A stretch of 64,000 nt of DNA, taken from assembly GCF_035916875.1 (NCBI RefSeq), contig NZ_JAXUHN010000094.1, positions 62,001 to 126,000 of the forward strand. The letters run 5' to 3'. Shown one piece after another: positions 16,467-26,000 of this stretch. This DNA is from Methylomicrobium sp035916875. GTDB taxonomy: Bacteria; Pseudomonadota; Gammaproteobacteria; Methylococcales; Methylomonadaceae. The translations under genes were made by a program, and so were the position numbers. Position 1 is the first letter of the stretch. Every line of letters starts with the position of its first letter. The notes beneath the pieces are model-generated. The model was not told the DNA's origin. It did no database searches and saw nothing but the letters and a program-made list of their open reading frames with translations.

Positions 16467-17705
16467 ATGAGCATTGAAGTCGTAGTACCCAACTTGCCGG
16501 AATCGGTCGCCGATGCGACCTTGGTTGTCTGGCACAAGCAACCCGGCGATACGGTCGTCAGGAACGAAAATTTGGTTGATCTGGAAACCGATAAGGTTGT
16601 ACTGGAAGTGCCGGCGCCGGAATCCGGCGTGTTGGCCAGTATACTGAAAGAGAACGGCGCGGTGGTGACCGCCGGCGAGGTATTGGCGGTGATCCAGACG
16701 GCCGGGAGCGTTGCCGCGCCAGCGCCGGTCGAAAGCTCCGCCACCGCTGCAAAACCTCAGGAAATTCATCATGAGGCCGCGGAAATGCCGTTAAGCCCGT
16801 CGGTCCGGCGGCTTCTGCATGAAACGACGATCGATCCTCAGGCCATTACCGGCACCGGCAGAAGCGGGCGGATTACCAAATCAGATGTGCTCGATCATTT
16901 GAAGAAACAAGCTCCCGTCGAAGTTGAGCAACAGGCGCCCGCAGCCATACAGGAAGCGCCGCGCGCCAGGGAGGCCGAGCGTCATCAGGTCGGCGCCAAC
17001 AATCTGCGTCCCGAACAGCGCGTGCCGATGACGAGATTGCGCGCGAAAGTGGCCGAGCGCCTGTTGCAGGCGCAGCAAAACGCGGCGATGCTGACCACGT
17101 TCAACGAGGTCAACATGCAGAGCGTGATCGATCTGCGCAATCAGTACAAGACCCGCTTCGAGCAAAAACACAATGCCAAACTTGGCTTCATGTCGTTCTT
17201 TGTGAAGGCCTCGATCGAGGCATTGAAGAAATTTCCGGCGATCAATGCGTCGATCGACGGCAACGATATCATCTATCACGGTTATTACGACATCGGCATT
17301 GCGGTGTCGACGCCGCGCGGCTTGATCGTACCGGTGCTGCGCGACGCAGATCAACTGGATTTTGCCGGCATCGAAAAGAGTATCGCCGATTTCGGCGAGA
17401 AGGCGCGCTCGGGCACCTTGACCTACGAGGATCTGCAGGGAGGCACCTTTACGATCACCAACGGCGGCATCTTCGGCTCGATGTTGTCGACACCGATTCT
17501 GAATCCGCCGCAATGCGCGATTCTCGGCATGCATGCGATCAAGGAGCGGCCGGTCGCCGAAAACGGCCAAATCGTGATCCGGCCGATTATGTTCCTTGCG
17601 CTGTCATACGATCACCGCCTGGTGGACGGCCGGGAAGCGGTGCAGTTTTTAGTTACGATCAAGGAGTGTCTGGAGTCGCCGGCCCATTTACTATTGAACA
17701 TTTAA
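16467..17705 (+). CDS. sucB: Dihydrolipoyl succinyltransferase E2 component
   Basis: This 412-residue protein has a lipoyl domain (about 1-77, lipoyl lysine K43 in ETDKVVLE) and a peripheral subunit-binding domain (about 108-145, SPSVRRLLHE...GRSGRITKSD). The catalytic domain ends in SYDHRLVDG with active His383 and Asp387. A longer in-frame ORF reaches back to 15771 inside sucA, but the MSIEVVVPNLPESV start 2 bp after the sucA stop is the correct one. SucB forms the core of the 2-oxoglutarate dehydrogenase complex. It has no visible defects. Confidence 0.96.
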   Translation: MSIEVVVPNLPESVADATLVVWHKQPGDTVVRNENLVDLETDKVVLEVPAPESGVLASILKENGAVVTAGEVLAVIQTAGSVAAPAPVESSATAAKPQEIHHEAAEMPLSPSVRRLLHETTIDPQAITGTGRSGRITKSDVLDHLKKQAPVEVEQQAPAAIQEAPRAREAERHQVGANNLRPEQRVPMTRLRAKVAERLLQAQQNAAMLTTFNEVNMQSVIDLRNQYKTRFEQKHNAKLGFMSFFVKASIEALKKFPAINASIDGNDIIYHGYYDIGIAVSTPRGLIVPVLRDADQLDFAGIEKSIADFGEKARSGTLTYEDLQGGTFTITNGGIFGSMLSTPILNPPQCAILGMHAIKERPVAENGQIVIRPIMFLALSYDHRLVDGREAVQFLVTIKECLESPAHLLLNI

Positions 17706-17708
17706 ATT

Positions 17709-19154
17709 ATGCCGAAGCCACAAGCGAAATACGATGTGATCATTATCGGCGCGGGTCCTGCCGGTTACGTCAGCGCGATACGCTGCGGGCAGTTGGGATT
17801 AAAAACCGCCTGCATCGACAGTTGGAGCGACAAATTCGGCCGACCCCATCTGGGCGGCGCCTATTTGAATGCCGGCTGCGTCGCCTCGATGGCCTTGCTC
17901 GAATCGGCGAAGATTTATCACACGCTGACTAGCGGCCTCGAGCAGCACGGGATCAGTGCCGAAAATGTGACGCTGAACGTGGCCGCGATGGTTCGCCGCA
18001 AGGATCAAATCGTTTCGGAGATCAATCAAAGGATCGCCGGGCTGTTCAAAGCGCATCAGATCACGCATATCCCTGCCAGGGGCCGCCTGTTGCAGGCTGG
18101 CCACGTCGAAATTGTGCCGGTCGACGGCAGCGCGCCGTCCTGCCTAGTCGCCGACCATATCATTCTGGCGACCGGATCGTCGCCGTTGACCTTGCCTTGC
18201 GCGCCGATCGATCACGACTATATCATCGACACCAGCGAGGCGTTGAGTTTGACGGCCGTGCCGAAACGTCTGGCGATCATCGGGGCGGGCATCAAGGGCC
18301 TCGAAATCGCCAGCATCTGGAAGCGACTGGGCGCCGAAGTGATACTGCTTGAAGCCCAGGAAAACTTTTTGAATCTGCCGGATCAGCAAATCGCGCGCGA
18401 AGCCTATAAGATCTTCGCCGGCCAAGGTATGGAATTGCGCCTCGGCGCAAGGGTTATTTCGGCCAAGAAGGGCAACAAGAAAGTCACGATCGAATATCAG
18501 GATCATGAGGGCACCCATATGCTTCGCGTTGACCGCCTGATCGTGGCAATCGGCCGCAAACCCAGTTCCGAAGGGTTAGCTGCGCCTGAAGCCGACTTGT
18601 TGCTCGACGAATCGGGCTATGTGCATGTCGATGAAAATTGCCGTACCAATCTACCCGGCGTCTATGCGGTCGGCGATCTGACTTTGCTTGGCCCGATGCT
18701 CGCGCATAAGGGCATCGAGGAGGGCGTATTCGTGGCCGAGCAGATCGCAGGCCTGCAACCAATGATCAATTACGATCTGCTGCCGAGCGTGATTTATACC
18801 GATCCCGAGATTGCCTGGGTCGGGCAGACCGAGCAGGCGCTGAGGGCGCTCGGCGAGCCGTTGAAGGTCGGCGTTTTTCCGTTCAGCGCCTCGTCGCGGG
18901 CGTTGACTATGGGGCGCACGGACGGCCTGGTCAAGATCATCACGCATGCTGAAACAGATATGATTCTCGGCGTGCACATGATCGGCTCTGGAGCTTCCGA
19001 ACTGATTGCCGAAGCGGTGCTCGCGATGGAATTCTCGGCCAGCAGCGAAGATCTTGCGAAAACGATCCATGCGCATCCCACCCTGTCCGAAGCGCTCTAC
19101 GAAGGCGCGTTGGCGATAAGAAAAATGGCGCTGCATTTGCCGATAAGCAGGTGA
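17709..19154 (+). CDS. lpd: Dihydrolipoyl dehydrogenase-like protein (E3) lacking the first redox cysteine
   Basis: This 481-residue flavoprotein lies 3 bp after sucB, the E3 position. FAD motif GAGPAGYVSA, NAD motif IGAGIKGLE, second FAD motif YAVGDL and the C-terminal HAHPTLSE (His456, Glu461) are intact. The redox site, normally GGTCLNVGCIPSKALL, reads GGAYLNAGCVASMALL: the first Cys of CxxxxC is Tyr52, the second is Cys57, and the conserved Lys is Met61. Both the Cys and Lys changes are clean codons (tat, atg), not a frameshift. With one cysteine the protein should not perform normal thiol-disulfide exchange. Another E3 from elsewhere may serve the complex. Confidence 0.85.
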   Translation: MPKPQAKYDVIIIGAGPAGYVSAIRCGQLGLKTACIDSWSDKFGRPHLGGAYLNAGCVASMALLESAKIYHTLTSGLEQHGISAENVTLNVAAMVRRKDQIVSEINQRIAGLFKAHQITHIPARGRLLQAGHVEIVPVDGSAPSCLVADHIILATGSSPLTLPCAPIDHDYIIDTSEALSLTAVPKRLAIIGAGIKGLEIASIWKRLGAEVILLEAQENFLNLPDQQIAREAYKIFAGQGMELRLGARVISAKKGNKKVTIEYQDHEGTHMLRVDRLIVAIGRKPSSEGLAAPEADLLLDESGYVHVDENCRTNLPGVYAVGDLTLLGPMLAHKGIEEGVFVAEQIAGLQPMINYDLLPSVIYTDPEIAWVGQTEQALRALGEPLKVGVFPFSASSRALTMGRTDGLVKIITHAETDMILGVHMIGSGASELIAEAVLAMEFSASSEDLAKTIHAHPTLSEALYEGALAIRKMALHLPISR

Positions 19155-19172
19155 CGCCGGGCTTGTGTAACT

Positions 19173-19940
19173 GTGGTATTGTCCTCCTTTCTCGAGACGC
19201 TGTTCAAACGGTTATTCTGGTTCAGCGCCTTGGCGTTGGCCGGGTTGTATGCGTATAAGGACAAGATGCCCGAGCCTTCCTATTACGAGCTCGATGAGTT
19301 GCAGGAACCCTTGCAAGAGCCTACCGCCGAGACTGCGTTCAGCGCCTCGGTGAACGGCCAGAACTATACGATTACGCCTAAATTTTCGTATCGACTCGAC
19401 GGCGTTGTGGTCAGCCTGCATGATGCGAATCAATTGAACGACATCTGGCATCACGGCCGCTGGCAGGATTTTTTGAACCTGCGCGATTTATGCGTGATCT
19501 GGGGCCAGAATGTGCAGTCGGGCGTTTATCACCGGATCAACTTTCATAACGACAGTTGGACCTGCTGGGCTTCCTGGCCGGACAGGGAAACCGGCAATGT
19601 GTTTAAAATGAACGCGTTGTCGAATAATCATTTGCTTGTTGACAAGGATCAGGTGAAAGCCGCGCTGATGAGTGCGGAACCGGGTGATCACATCCGCCTT
19701 TCCGGTTTGCTTGCCGAATATGCTAATCCGGGCAACGGCTTCCGCCGGGGCACCAGCACCATCCGCGAAGACACCGGCAACGGCGCTTGCGAAACGATTT
19801 ATGTGAACGAATTTACGATCATCAATAAAGCTAACCGCAAGCTGCGCCGACTTTATTCGATCGTAAAATGGCTGGCGCTCGGATCGGGCATCGGCTTTTT
19901 GATTATGTTGCCGATCGCGCCGGTCAGGATCAGTCGGTAA
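19173..19940 (+). CDS. Conserved membrane protein of unknown function
   Basis: I do not recognise a named family. The 255-residue protein has an N-terminal hydrophobic helix (about 11-26), a soluble middle (about 35-225) and a C-terminal helix (about 230-250). The middle includes a WHHGRWQDFLNLRDLCVIWG tract and ends near GNGFRRGTSTIRED. The middle is probably periplasmic. The frame opens at a GTG without a clear ribosome binding site, and a TTG at 19179 is equally possible. It lies 18 bp after lpd, so it may be transcribed with the sucAB operon. Confidence 0.7.
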   Translation: MVLSSFLETLFKRLFWFSALALAGLYAYKDKMPEPSYYELDELQEPLQEPTAETAFSASVNGQNYTITPKFSYRLDGVVVSLHDANQLNDIWHHGRWQDFLNLRDLCVIWGQNVQSGVYHRINFHNDSWTCWASWPDRETGNVFKMNALSNNHLLVDKDQVKAALMSAEPGDHIRLSGLLAEYANPGNGFRRGTSTIREDTGNGACETIYVNEFTIINKANRKLRRLYSIVKWLALGSGIGFLIMLPIAPVRISR

Positions 19941-19999
19941 ATCGAGCTGCGGGAATCTGCGCTAGTTATACGGCGTGGCTGATGTTTAGCCGACCGTTT

Positions 20000-20965
20000 C
20001 TAATCGTCTTTTTGAAAAGCGTGGATATAGTATTTGATCAAGCCGAGCCGGCTTAACAGTTCCAGTGTCGCAGTCTCGATCATCGCGAAGCCATTAAAAA
20101 AAGAGGTTTCCCACGCCAGACGCCTGAGGTGCGGGTAGGTGGGCAGGGTATTTACGGTAATATCCCATTCGCTTTGAATAGCAAAGCCCGATTCACGGGC
20201 TAAATGCCGATAGTCCTTCAGCGTATAGCGCACATTGCATTTGCCGTAAAACCCACGGCTCAGACGCTCCGGCAGCCTGATTTTGGAGAATGGAACGATG
20301 ATCGGCGCAGGAATGAAATCGGATAAGGCCAGAGTGCCGCCCGGTTTCAATACGCGCCAAGCTTCCCGAAAAAATTGTTCGCGGCTCGGAAAATGAAAAA
20401 TGCATTCGACTGCAAGCACCACATCGAAACATTGGTCTGGAAACGGCAGCTTGCAGGCATCGCCCTGCACGAATTCGATCCGGTTTCCGGAGCGTGCGAC
20501 TACCTGCGAGCGCGCGCGTCGCAACTGGCGTGGGTCCAGATTGAGGCCGGTCAGCCGCATGTCTGTGTCATTATCGTTGATATGCGCGATCGTGCCGCCG
20601 AAGCCGCAACCGGCGTCCAGCACGCTCAAGCCGTTATGGACGCCGGCTGCCAGGCAAATTTCCTGGCTCAGAGATTCCGCGGCCTCGGCGAAATCGGCGC
20701 CGGTCGGTTCGGCCTTTTGCGGATTTCCCCAATATCCCCAGTGAACGTGCCGCCCGAAGCTTTGTTCGACCTCCTTGTTGCCGTCATGCAGCAGTTTCAG
20801 CAGGTCATCGAAATAGGGCAGGTTGACGGTTTCTCGTGTTCGCGGGTCGTGATGTTTTTTGATCCGTACCGCGTGTTTGATTCTGTTCATGATTTTTCGG
20901 AGCATCGGAAACGTTCTATTTTGGAATCCTGCCAACAAATTCGAATCGATAAATAAAAAACGCAT
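20000..20965 (-). CDS. SAM-dependent class I methyltransferase
   Basis: The protein is 321 residues in the longest frame. Motif I is LDAGCGFGGT, followed by LNLDPRQLRRA (motif II), QGDACKLPFPDQCFDVV and VLKPGGTLALSDF, the layout of small-molecule or lipid methyltransferases (sterol/tocopherol/glycine-betaine type). The C-terminal third has hydrophobic tracts and a Trp-rich WDITVNTLP region. The start is unclear: in-frame ATGs at 20908 and 20893 lack better ribosome binding sites. The substrate cannot be told. It is convergent with the preceding membrane protein gene. Confidence 0.8.
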   Translation of the reverse strand: MRFLFIDSNLLAGFQNRTFPMLRKIMNRIKHAVRIKKHHDPRTRETVNLPYFDDLLKLLHDGNKEVEQSFGRHVHWGYWGNPQKAEPTGADFAEAAESLSQEICLAAGVHNGLSVLDAGCGFGGTIAHINDNDTDMRLTGLNLDPRQLRRARSQVVARSGNRIEFVQGDACKLPFPDQCFDVVLAVECIFHFPSREQFFREAWRVLKPGGTLALSDFIPAPIIVPFSKIRLPERLSRGFYGKCNVRYTLKDYRHLARESGFAIQSEWDITVNTLPTYPHLRRLAWETSFFNGFAMIETATLELLSRLGLIKYYIHAFQKDD

Positions 20966-21048
20966 CTTGCGAGCAAGATAATTTATCCTGGAAACAGATT
21001 CTGGAACTGGCCGCAGTTTGTTTGCCCCGAGAATGGCGATGAGTCGCT

Positions 21049-21273
21049 TTGCCGCTTTTATCCAATCATTGGGTTGTGCTCGGATTGATCGCGATGCTTT
21101 TTTTCGTCCTCGAATCCCTATTGATAAACCCGGCTATTTCGCCTAACGGCATACAAAGACCAGCCGAAAAAGCGATGCCGGGATTTTGTCAGCAGTTTTT
21201 CGAAGCTTTCAAAGACTGCGCAGTAGCAGCACCAGCGGTCGGCAGTCCGAATGCCGATCCGGTAAAAATTTAA
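21049..21273 (+). CDS. Possible small membrane protein, hypothetical
   Basis: A 74-codon frame opens at TTG with one hydrophobic segment (about 8-27, VVLGLIAMLFFVLESLLI) and a Cys-containing tail. There is no good ribosome binding site, and it could be chance. It is listed only because nothing else explains this 460-bp gap between the methyltransferase and bcp. Confidence 0.25.
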   Translation: MPLLSNHWVVLGLIAMLFFVLESLLINPAISPNGIQRPAEKAMPGFCQQFFEAFKDCAVAAPAVGSPNADPVKI

Positions 21274-21381
21274 TGGCGCTGAACTCACATTCAATCGCTC
21301 CACGCCTAAGCGGAATCGCATCAAGCATTGAATGTCTATTGCCGGACAACAAGATATTTCTTAAAACGGACTCAAGTGGTT

Positions 21382-21414
21382 TTCTGGTTCCCACGCGCCG
21401 CGCGGGAACCAGAA
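21382..21414. repeat. Palindromic element, REP-like, downstream of bcp
   Basis: TTCTGGTTCCC and GGGAACCAGAA (11 bp, perfect) enclose a GC-rich 11-nt loop ACGCGCCGCGC, which itself can pair in part. It lies 15 bp after the bcp stop. It resembles the dispersed GTTCCCACGC-type palindromes found in many proteobacterial genomes. It may also act as the end of the bcp transcript, though no U-run follows. Confidence 0.6.
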
Positions 21415-21429
21415 TCGCCTTAGCAAAGC

Positions 21430-21933
21430 TTATTCCGCCTCGGCTTCCGAGGCGGCTCCCTCTTCGGGCTGCGGATTTTTCAGTTTATCCAGCGTCGCCT
21501 GGGCATGTCCTTCGTGATTGACGCCGTAGGCGACGTCCTGCAAGATACCATCCTTGTCGACGATGAAGGTCGAACGCAGAATGTGCATACTTCTGACACC
21601 ATTTTTCTCGCGTTCACGCCAAACCCCGTAATTCACGCACATTTCGCCTGTGGTGTCGGCGAGCAGTTCTACATTCAGATTGTATTTCTTGATGAAATCG
21701 GCATGGCATTGGCAAGTGTCCTTGCTGACGCCGATCACGACCGTATCAAGCTTGGCGAATTCGTCGGCCAGTTGGGTAAAGTCGTTTGCCTCGATCGTGC
21801 AGCCGGGAGTGTCGTCTTTCGGATAGAAATATAAAACGATGTTTTTATCGCCGGCGAAATCATACAGGCTGACCAGTTGACCATTCTGATTCAATGCTCT
21901 GAACATCGGGGCGGGTTGCAGTTTTTCTAACAT
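21430..21933 (-). CDS. bcp: Peroxiredoxin, Bcp/PrxQ type
   Basis: This 167-residue thiol peroxidase has the peroxidatic cysteine in TPGCTIEANDF. The resolving cysteine found five residues later in E. coli Bcp is absent here (Asn), but CQC near residue 80 may serve. The N-terminus KLQPAPMFRALNQNG and the ILRSTFIVDKDG block are typical. The acidic tail (about 150-167) is unusual. The ATG at 21933 with GAGGTG nearby is preferred over 21945. It reduces hydrogen peroxide and organic peroxides in the cytoplasm. Confidence 0.92.
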   Translation of the reverse strand: MLEKLQPAPMFRALNQNGQLVSLYDFAGDKNIVLYFYPKDDTPGCTIEANDFTQLADEFAKLDTVVIGVSKDTCQCHADFIKKYNLNVELLADTTGEMCVNYGVWREREKNGVRSMHILRSTFIVDKDGILQDVAYGVNHEGHAQATLDKLKNPQPEEGAASEAEAE

Positions 21934-21945
21934 CGAACACCTCAA

Positions 21946-22228
21946 ATAGCGTTATAGTTATTATGGTACACTCAGCGGAGGCCCGGCTCCGGCGCGCATG
22001 GCCGATAAGCAAGACAAGATTTTTTTGTCTGAGCGATTAGGATCGGAACACCGTTTACAGACGATGCCCTCCGCATGATAATCAGCAGGGGAACGAAAGT
22101 CTAGCCATTGCCTCGATCAGGCTGATGAAAATTTTCTTGGCCGTTATGGTTCTTCGGAAGTTCGTCAGTTTTTGCCTGGCGCGAGGCGGAGGGTTTGATA
22201 AGATCAACGAATAACAATGGAAGCAGCG
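21946..22228. other. Divergent intergenic region between bcp and the STAS gene
   Basis: This 283-bp region should hold promoters for both genes. I see an AGACAA/TTGTCT dyad near 22010 and no gene. No confident -35/-10 pair can be set by eye. Confidence 0.4.
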
Positions 22229-22567
22229 ATGAATGCGAATCTGGAAAAAATCAACGGCTACAGCGTGGTGAATGTGCTTGAAGAGCGCATCGACGCGCAT
22301 AATTCGGCCGGACTGAAGGAAATCTTTCTGCACCTGATCGAGCAGGGAGAAGCCGACATCATCGTGCAATTGGACAGGGTGCGCTTTATCGATAGTTCGG
22401 GTCTTGGCGCTCTCTTGTCCGGGCACAAGAATGCAATGGCAAAATCGGGCCGGTTTATTTTGGCGGGATGTAAACAACAGGTGGTGTCGATGTTCGAATT
22501 AACGCGGTTGAACCGAATTTTTGAGATTTATGTCGATCTAACAGAAGCTCTAGGAAGTCAAAATTAA
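22229..22567 (+). CDS. STAS-domain anti-sigma factor antagonist (RsbV/SpoIIAA-like)
   Basis: This 112-residue single STAS domain has the phospho-acceptor loop RFIDSSGLGALLSG, where the second Ser is the expected phosphorylation site. GGAAG with 5 nt spacing supports the ATG at 22229 over 22217. Such proteins bind and sequester an RsbW-type kinase when unphosphorylated. The partner kinase is the next gene, 9 bp downstream. No PP2C phosphatase (RsbU/SpoIIE) or sigma factor gene is adjacent, so the switch must be completed by distant genes. Confidence 0.88.
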   Translation: MNANLEKINGYSVVNVLEERIDAHNSAGLKEIFLHLIEQGEADIIVQLDRVRFIDSSGLGALLSGHKNAMAKSGRFILAGCKQQVVSMFELTRLNRIFEIYVDLTEALGSQN

Positions 22568-22576
22568 AGGTTGGCC

Positions 22577-23002
22577 ATGTGCGATCCCATTATCCAGGTT
22601 GAAGTGATCATACCGACGCAGACCAAATATCTGAATCTGATCGGTAGTATCGGCGAACAAATTGCGAAAGATCTGGAGGATTACTCCGGCGATCGCGAGG
22701 CGTTGTCTTATCATCTGAATCTGGTCTTGACCGAGGCGACCGCCAATGCGATCAAGCACGCCAACTACAATGATCCGAAGGATACCGTCAGGATTACCAT
22801 TCATATCGACGATCAGGAATTGAATATCAAGGTTTACGATCACGGCCAAGGCTTCGATCTGGAAAAAGTGGATATCCCGGATTTCGATCATCCGAAAGAA
22901 GGCGGCATGGGGATTTTTTTCATTCGCACATTCATGGACTCTGTTACCTACACGCGGATTAACGACGGTAACGTGCTCGAAATTATCAAGTATCTGAAAT
23001 GA
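22577..23002 (+). CDS. RsbW-like anti-sigma factor/serine kinase (HATPase)
   Basis: This 141-residue GHKL ATPase has the N box LTEATANAIKHA, G1 box VYDHGQGFD and G2 box EGGMGIFFIRTFMD, as in RsbW/SpoIIAB proteins. Such proteins phosphorylate their STAS partner and bind a sigma factor or other target. AAAGG 6 nt before the ATG at 22577 favours that start over a TTG at 22571. Its last four bases overlap the glutamate dehydrogenase gene (ATGA), which suggests translational coupling. Confidence 0.88.
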   Translation: MCDPIIQVEVIIPTQTKYLNLIGSIGEQIAKDLEDYSGDREALSYHLNLVLTEATANAIKHANYNDPKDTVRITIHIDDQELNIKVYDHGQGFDLEKVDIPDFDHPKEGGMGIFFIRTFMDSVTYTRINDGNVLEIIKYLK

Positions 23003-26000
23003 ATAGGGCGTTGATGAAGGGAAATTACGAAACCTGGCGTCATGCTTTGCTGCGGCTGGCCGAACGCGCGCTCGGTAAGGAACAGGGGCGCGCGTTGTGC
23101 TCCAAATACCGGTCATTGACGACCGAGAGCTATCAGTCGCTGGTTGCACCGCGCTTTGCATTGAAAGACATGCTGCATCTGGAGTGGCTGCTGTCGGCGG
23201 AATGTCCGTCGGTAGGCATTCTGAGTCCGTGCCAAAAAGTCGAGCATTACCGTCTGCATTTTTACAGTCGCGAGGAACGCTTTCTCGATGAATATATCCC
23301 GGTGCTCGAAAACCTGCATCTGAGAGCGATGGATCATGTGCAGTTCATCGCCGATGTCGAAGGTTCGTCGTACTTTATCAAAAGCTTCACGATCAAGCCC
23401 GCGCAAAATCCTTGCGCGTCGATGGCGCGGTTGAAACGGCGTCTGTTGGAGGCGATTCGGGCGATTTTAGAGATGCGCGTCGAAAATGACGCGCTGAACA
23501 AGTTGATCATTCTGACCGGCCTGGACTGGCAGGAGATCGATGTGCTGCGCGCCTACCGAAATTATTATCTGCAATTGGGCCACCGCACCACCCGCGCGAG
23601 CATTCATCACGCGCTGCTCTGCAATCCCGGCGTAGCGTTGTGCCTGTATCATTATTTCGATGCGCGTTTCAGACCCTATCTCGACGATGAGGATGCCTTG
23701 CTCAGGGAAGAGGAATCCTTGTTACCGATGCATCTTGAATTATTGCAAAGCATGGAAAGGGTCGCCGATCTGAACGACGACAGGATCTTGCGCAATCTGT
23801 TCAATTTGATCGACGCGACGATGCGCTGCAATTTCCATCTGCGGCGGCAGTCGTCCGAGTATTTGATCGCTTTTAAAATCGACAGCCTCGGCGTGATCGA
23901 GATGCCGCCGCCGAAGCCGCAGTATGAGATTTTTGTGCATGCGGCCGCGATGCAGGGTATTCATCTGCGCGCCGGCAAGGTATCGCGGGGCGGCATCCGC
24001 TGGTCCGACAGGCCCGACGATTTTCGCAGTGAAATTCTCGGCTTGATGCAGACTCAGGTCAGCAAAAATGCACTGATCGTGCCGACCGGCGCGAAGGGCG
24101 GTTTTGTATTGACCAGCATCGGTTTGCGGCGCGATATCAAGGAGGCCGGCAAACAGGCTTATCTGACGCTGATCAAGGGGCTGCTCGATCTGACCGATAA
24201 TTATGATGATGCTCAGGCCGTGCTGCATCCGCCGTATCTGGTCGTTTACGACGATCCCGATCCCTATCTGGTCGTCGCGGCCGACAAGGGTACGGCCCAG
24301 TTTTCGGACATCGCGAATGCGGTGTCAAAAGATTATCGGTTCTGGCTGGGCGATGCGTTTGCGAGCGGAGGCTCGCACGGTTATAACCACAAGGCGCTCG
24401 GCATTACCGCGCGCGGCGCTTGGGAGTGCGTGAAAAGGCATTTCCGCGAACTCGGCAAAAATATCCAGAGCGAAGCGTTTACCGTGATCGGCGTCGGCAG
24501 CATGGACGGCGATGTGTTCGGTAACGGCATGTTGTTGTCGCCCTGCATTCGGTTGCTCGCGGCATTCAGCGGCCAGCATATTTTTCTAGATCCGAACCCT
24601 CCGGAGGGCGATGCGGCGTTGCGGGAGCGCAAACGCCTGTTCGAGTTGCCAGGCTCCAGTTGGAATGATTACGATCGCACGCTGCTGTCCGAAGGCGGCG
24701 GCGTCTATTTGCGTTCCGCGAAAGACATTCCGTTGTCGCCCGAGCTGAAAAAATGGCTCGGCGTACATTACCGCTCGCTCGACGGCGAATCGTTGATTCG
24801 TTATCTGTTGACCGCCGAAACCGATCTGTTATGGCTCGGTGGCATTGGCACCTATGTGAAGGCTAGCACCGAAAAACATGAAGATGTCTCCGATCGCGCG
24901 AACGATAATGTGCGTGTCGATGCATCCGCGTTGCGCGCGAAGGTGGTCGGCGAGGGCGCGAATCTGGGCTTTACCCAGCAAGCGCGCATCGAATACAGCC
25001 TGAAGGGCGGCAAGATCAACACCGATGCGGTCGACAATTCGGCCGGCGTCGATACCTCCGATCATGAAGTCAATTTAAAAATCTTTCTGACGCTGCTGCA
25101 CAAGAAAAATCTGCTGAGCGGAGGCCAAACGTTGTTTGCCGAGATGACCGGCCAGGTTTGCCGTTTGGTGCTGGCGGACAATTATGCACAGAGCCAATGC
25201 CTGTCGCTGGAACAATTGCGCGCGGCGGAAAGTGCCGCGCCGTTTTTTGAGGTCGCCGAGCGTCTGGAAGCCGCCGGCTTTTTCGAAGGGGCAACGGAAT
25301 TGTTCCCCAGCGAGAAAGAAGTGCAGAACCGTCTAGCCAAGACAATTACCCGCCCGGAGTTCGCGGTGTTGATGTCGGCCGTCAAAATGTTTTTCACCGA
25401 TCTAATTCAAGAGCATACGGCTCTGCTGGGTGACCCGTGTTGCGATGGTTATCTCCACGATTATTTTCCCGATCCGCTCGTCAGGGATTATCAAGACGTG
25501 TTGTATCTACACCCTCTGGCGGACAAGATCAAGGCGACTTTTATCAGCAACAAGATCATCAATCAGGCGGGCTGCTGTTTTTTGAGTACGTGGGTTGATG
25601 GCGAGAAAAACGATCTGTTGGAACGGATCAACTGTTATCTCGGGTTTGAACGTATCCTGCAGGCGGATGATCTGCGGCGGCGTATCGAGGGTTTAGATAA
25701 TAAAATCCCGGCGGCACTGCAATATGAGTGCTTGCTGGGCACCGAAAACATGCTCGAACGCTTCTGTCGCTGGGCATTGCGCCATCACCGCCGAATCCGG
25801 CTAGACAACGCGACAATGGAGCGCTATCAGCGTTATTTGCAGGAGTCTTGGCGCTATTTCAGCGAACAGGGCGGTGTGAATGATGAGTCGGTCAAGGCCC
25901 ACGTGGCGCGCTATCAAACGCAGGGAATCGAAAGTGATCTCGCTCTCAGGATGGCTTTCATCGCCGGTTTGGATGATTTTTTATGGCTCGTTGACCTAGC

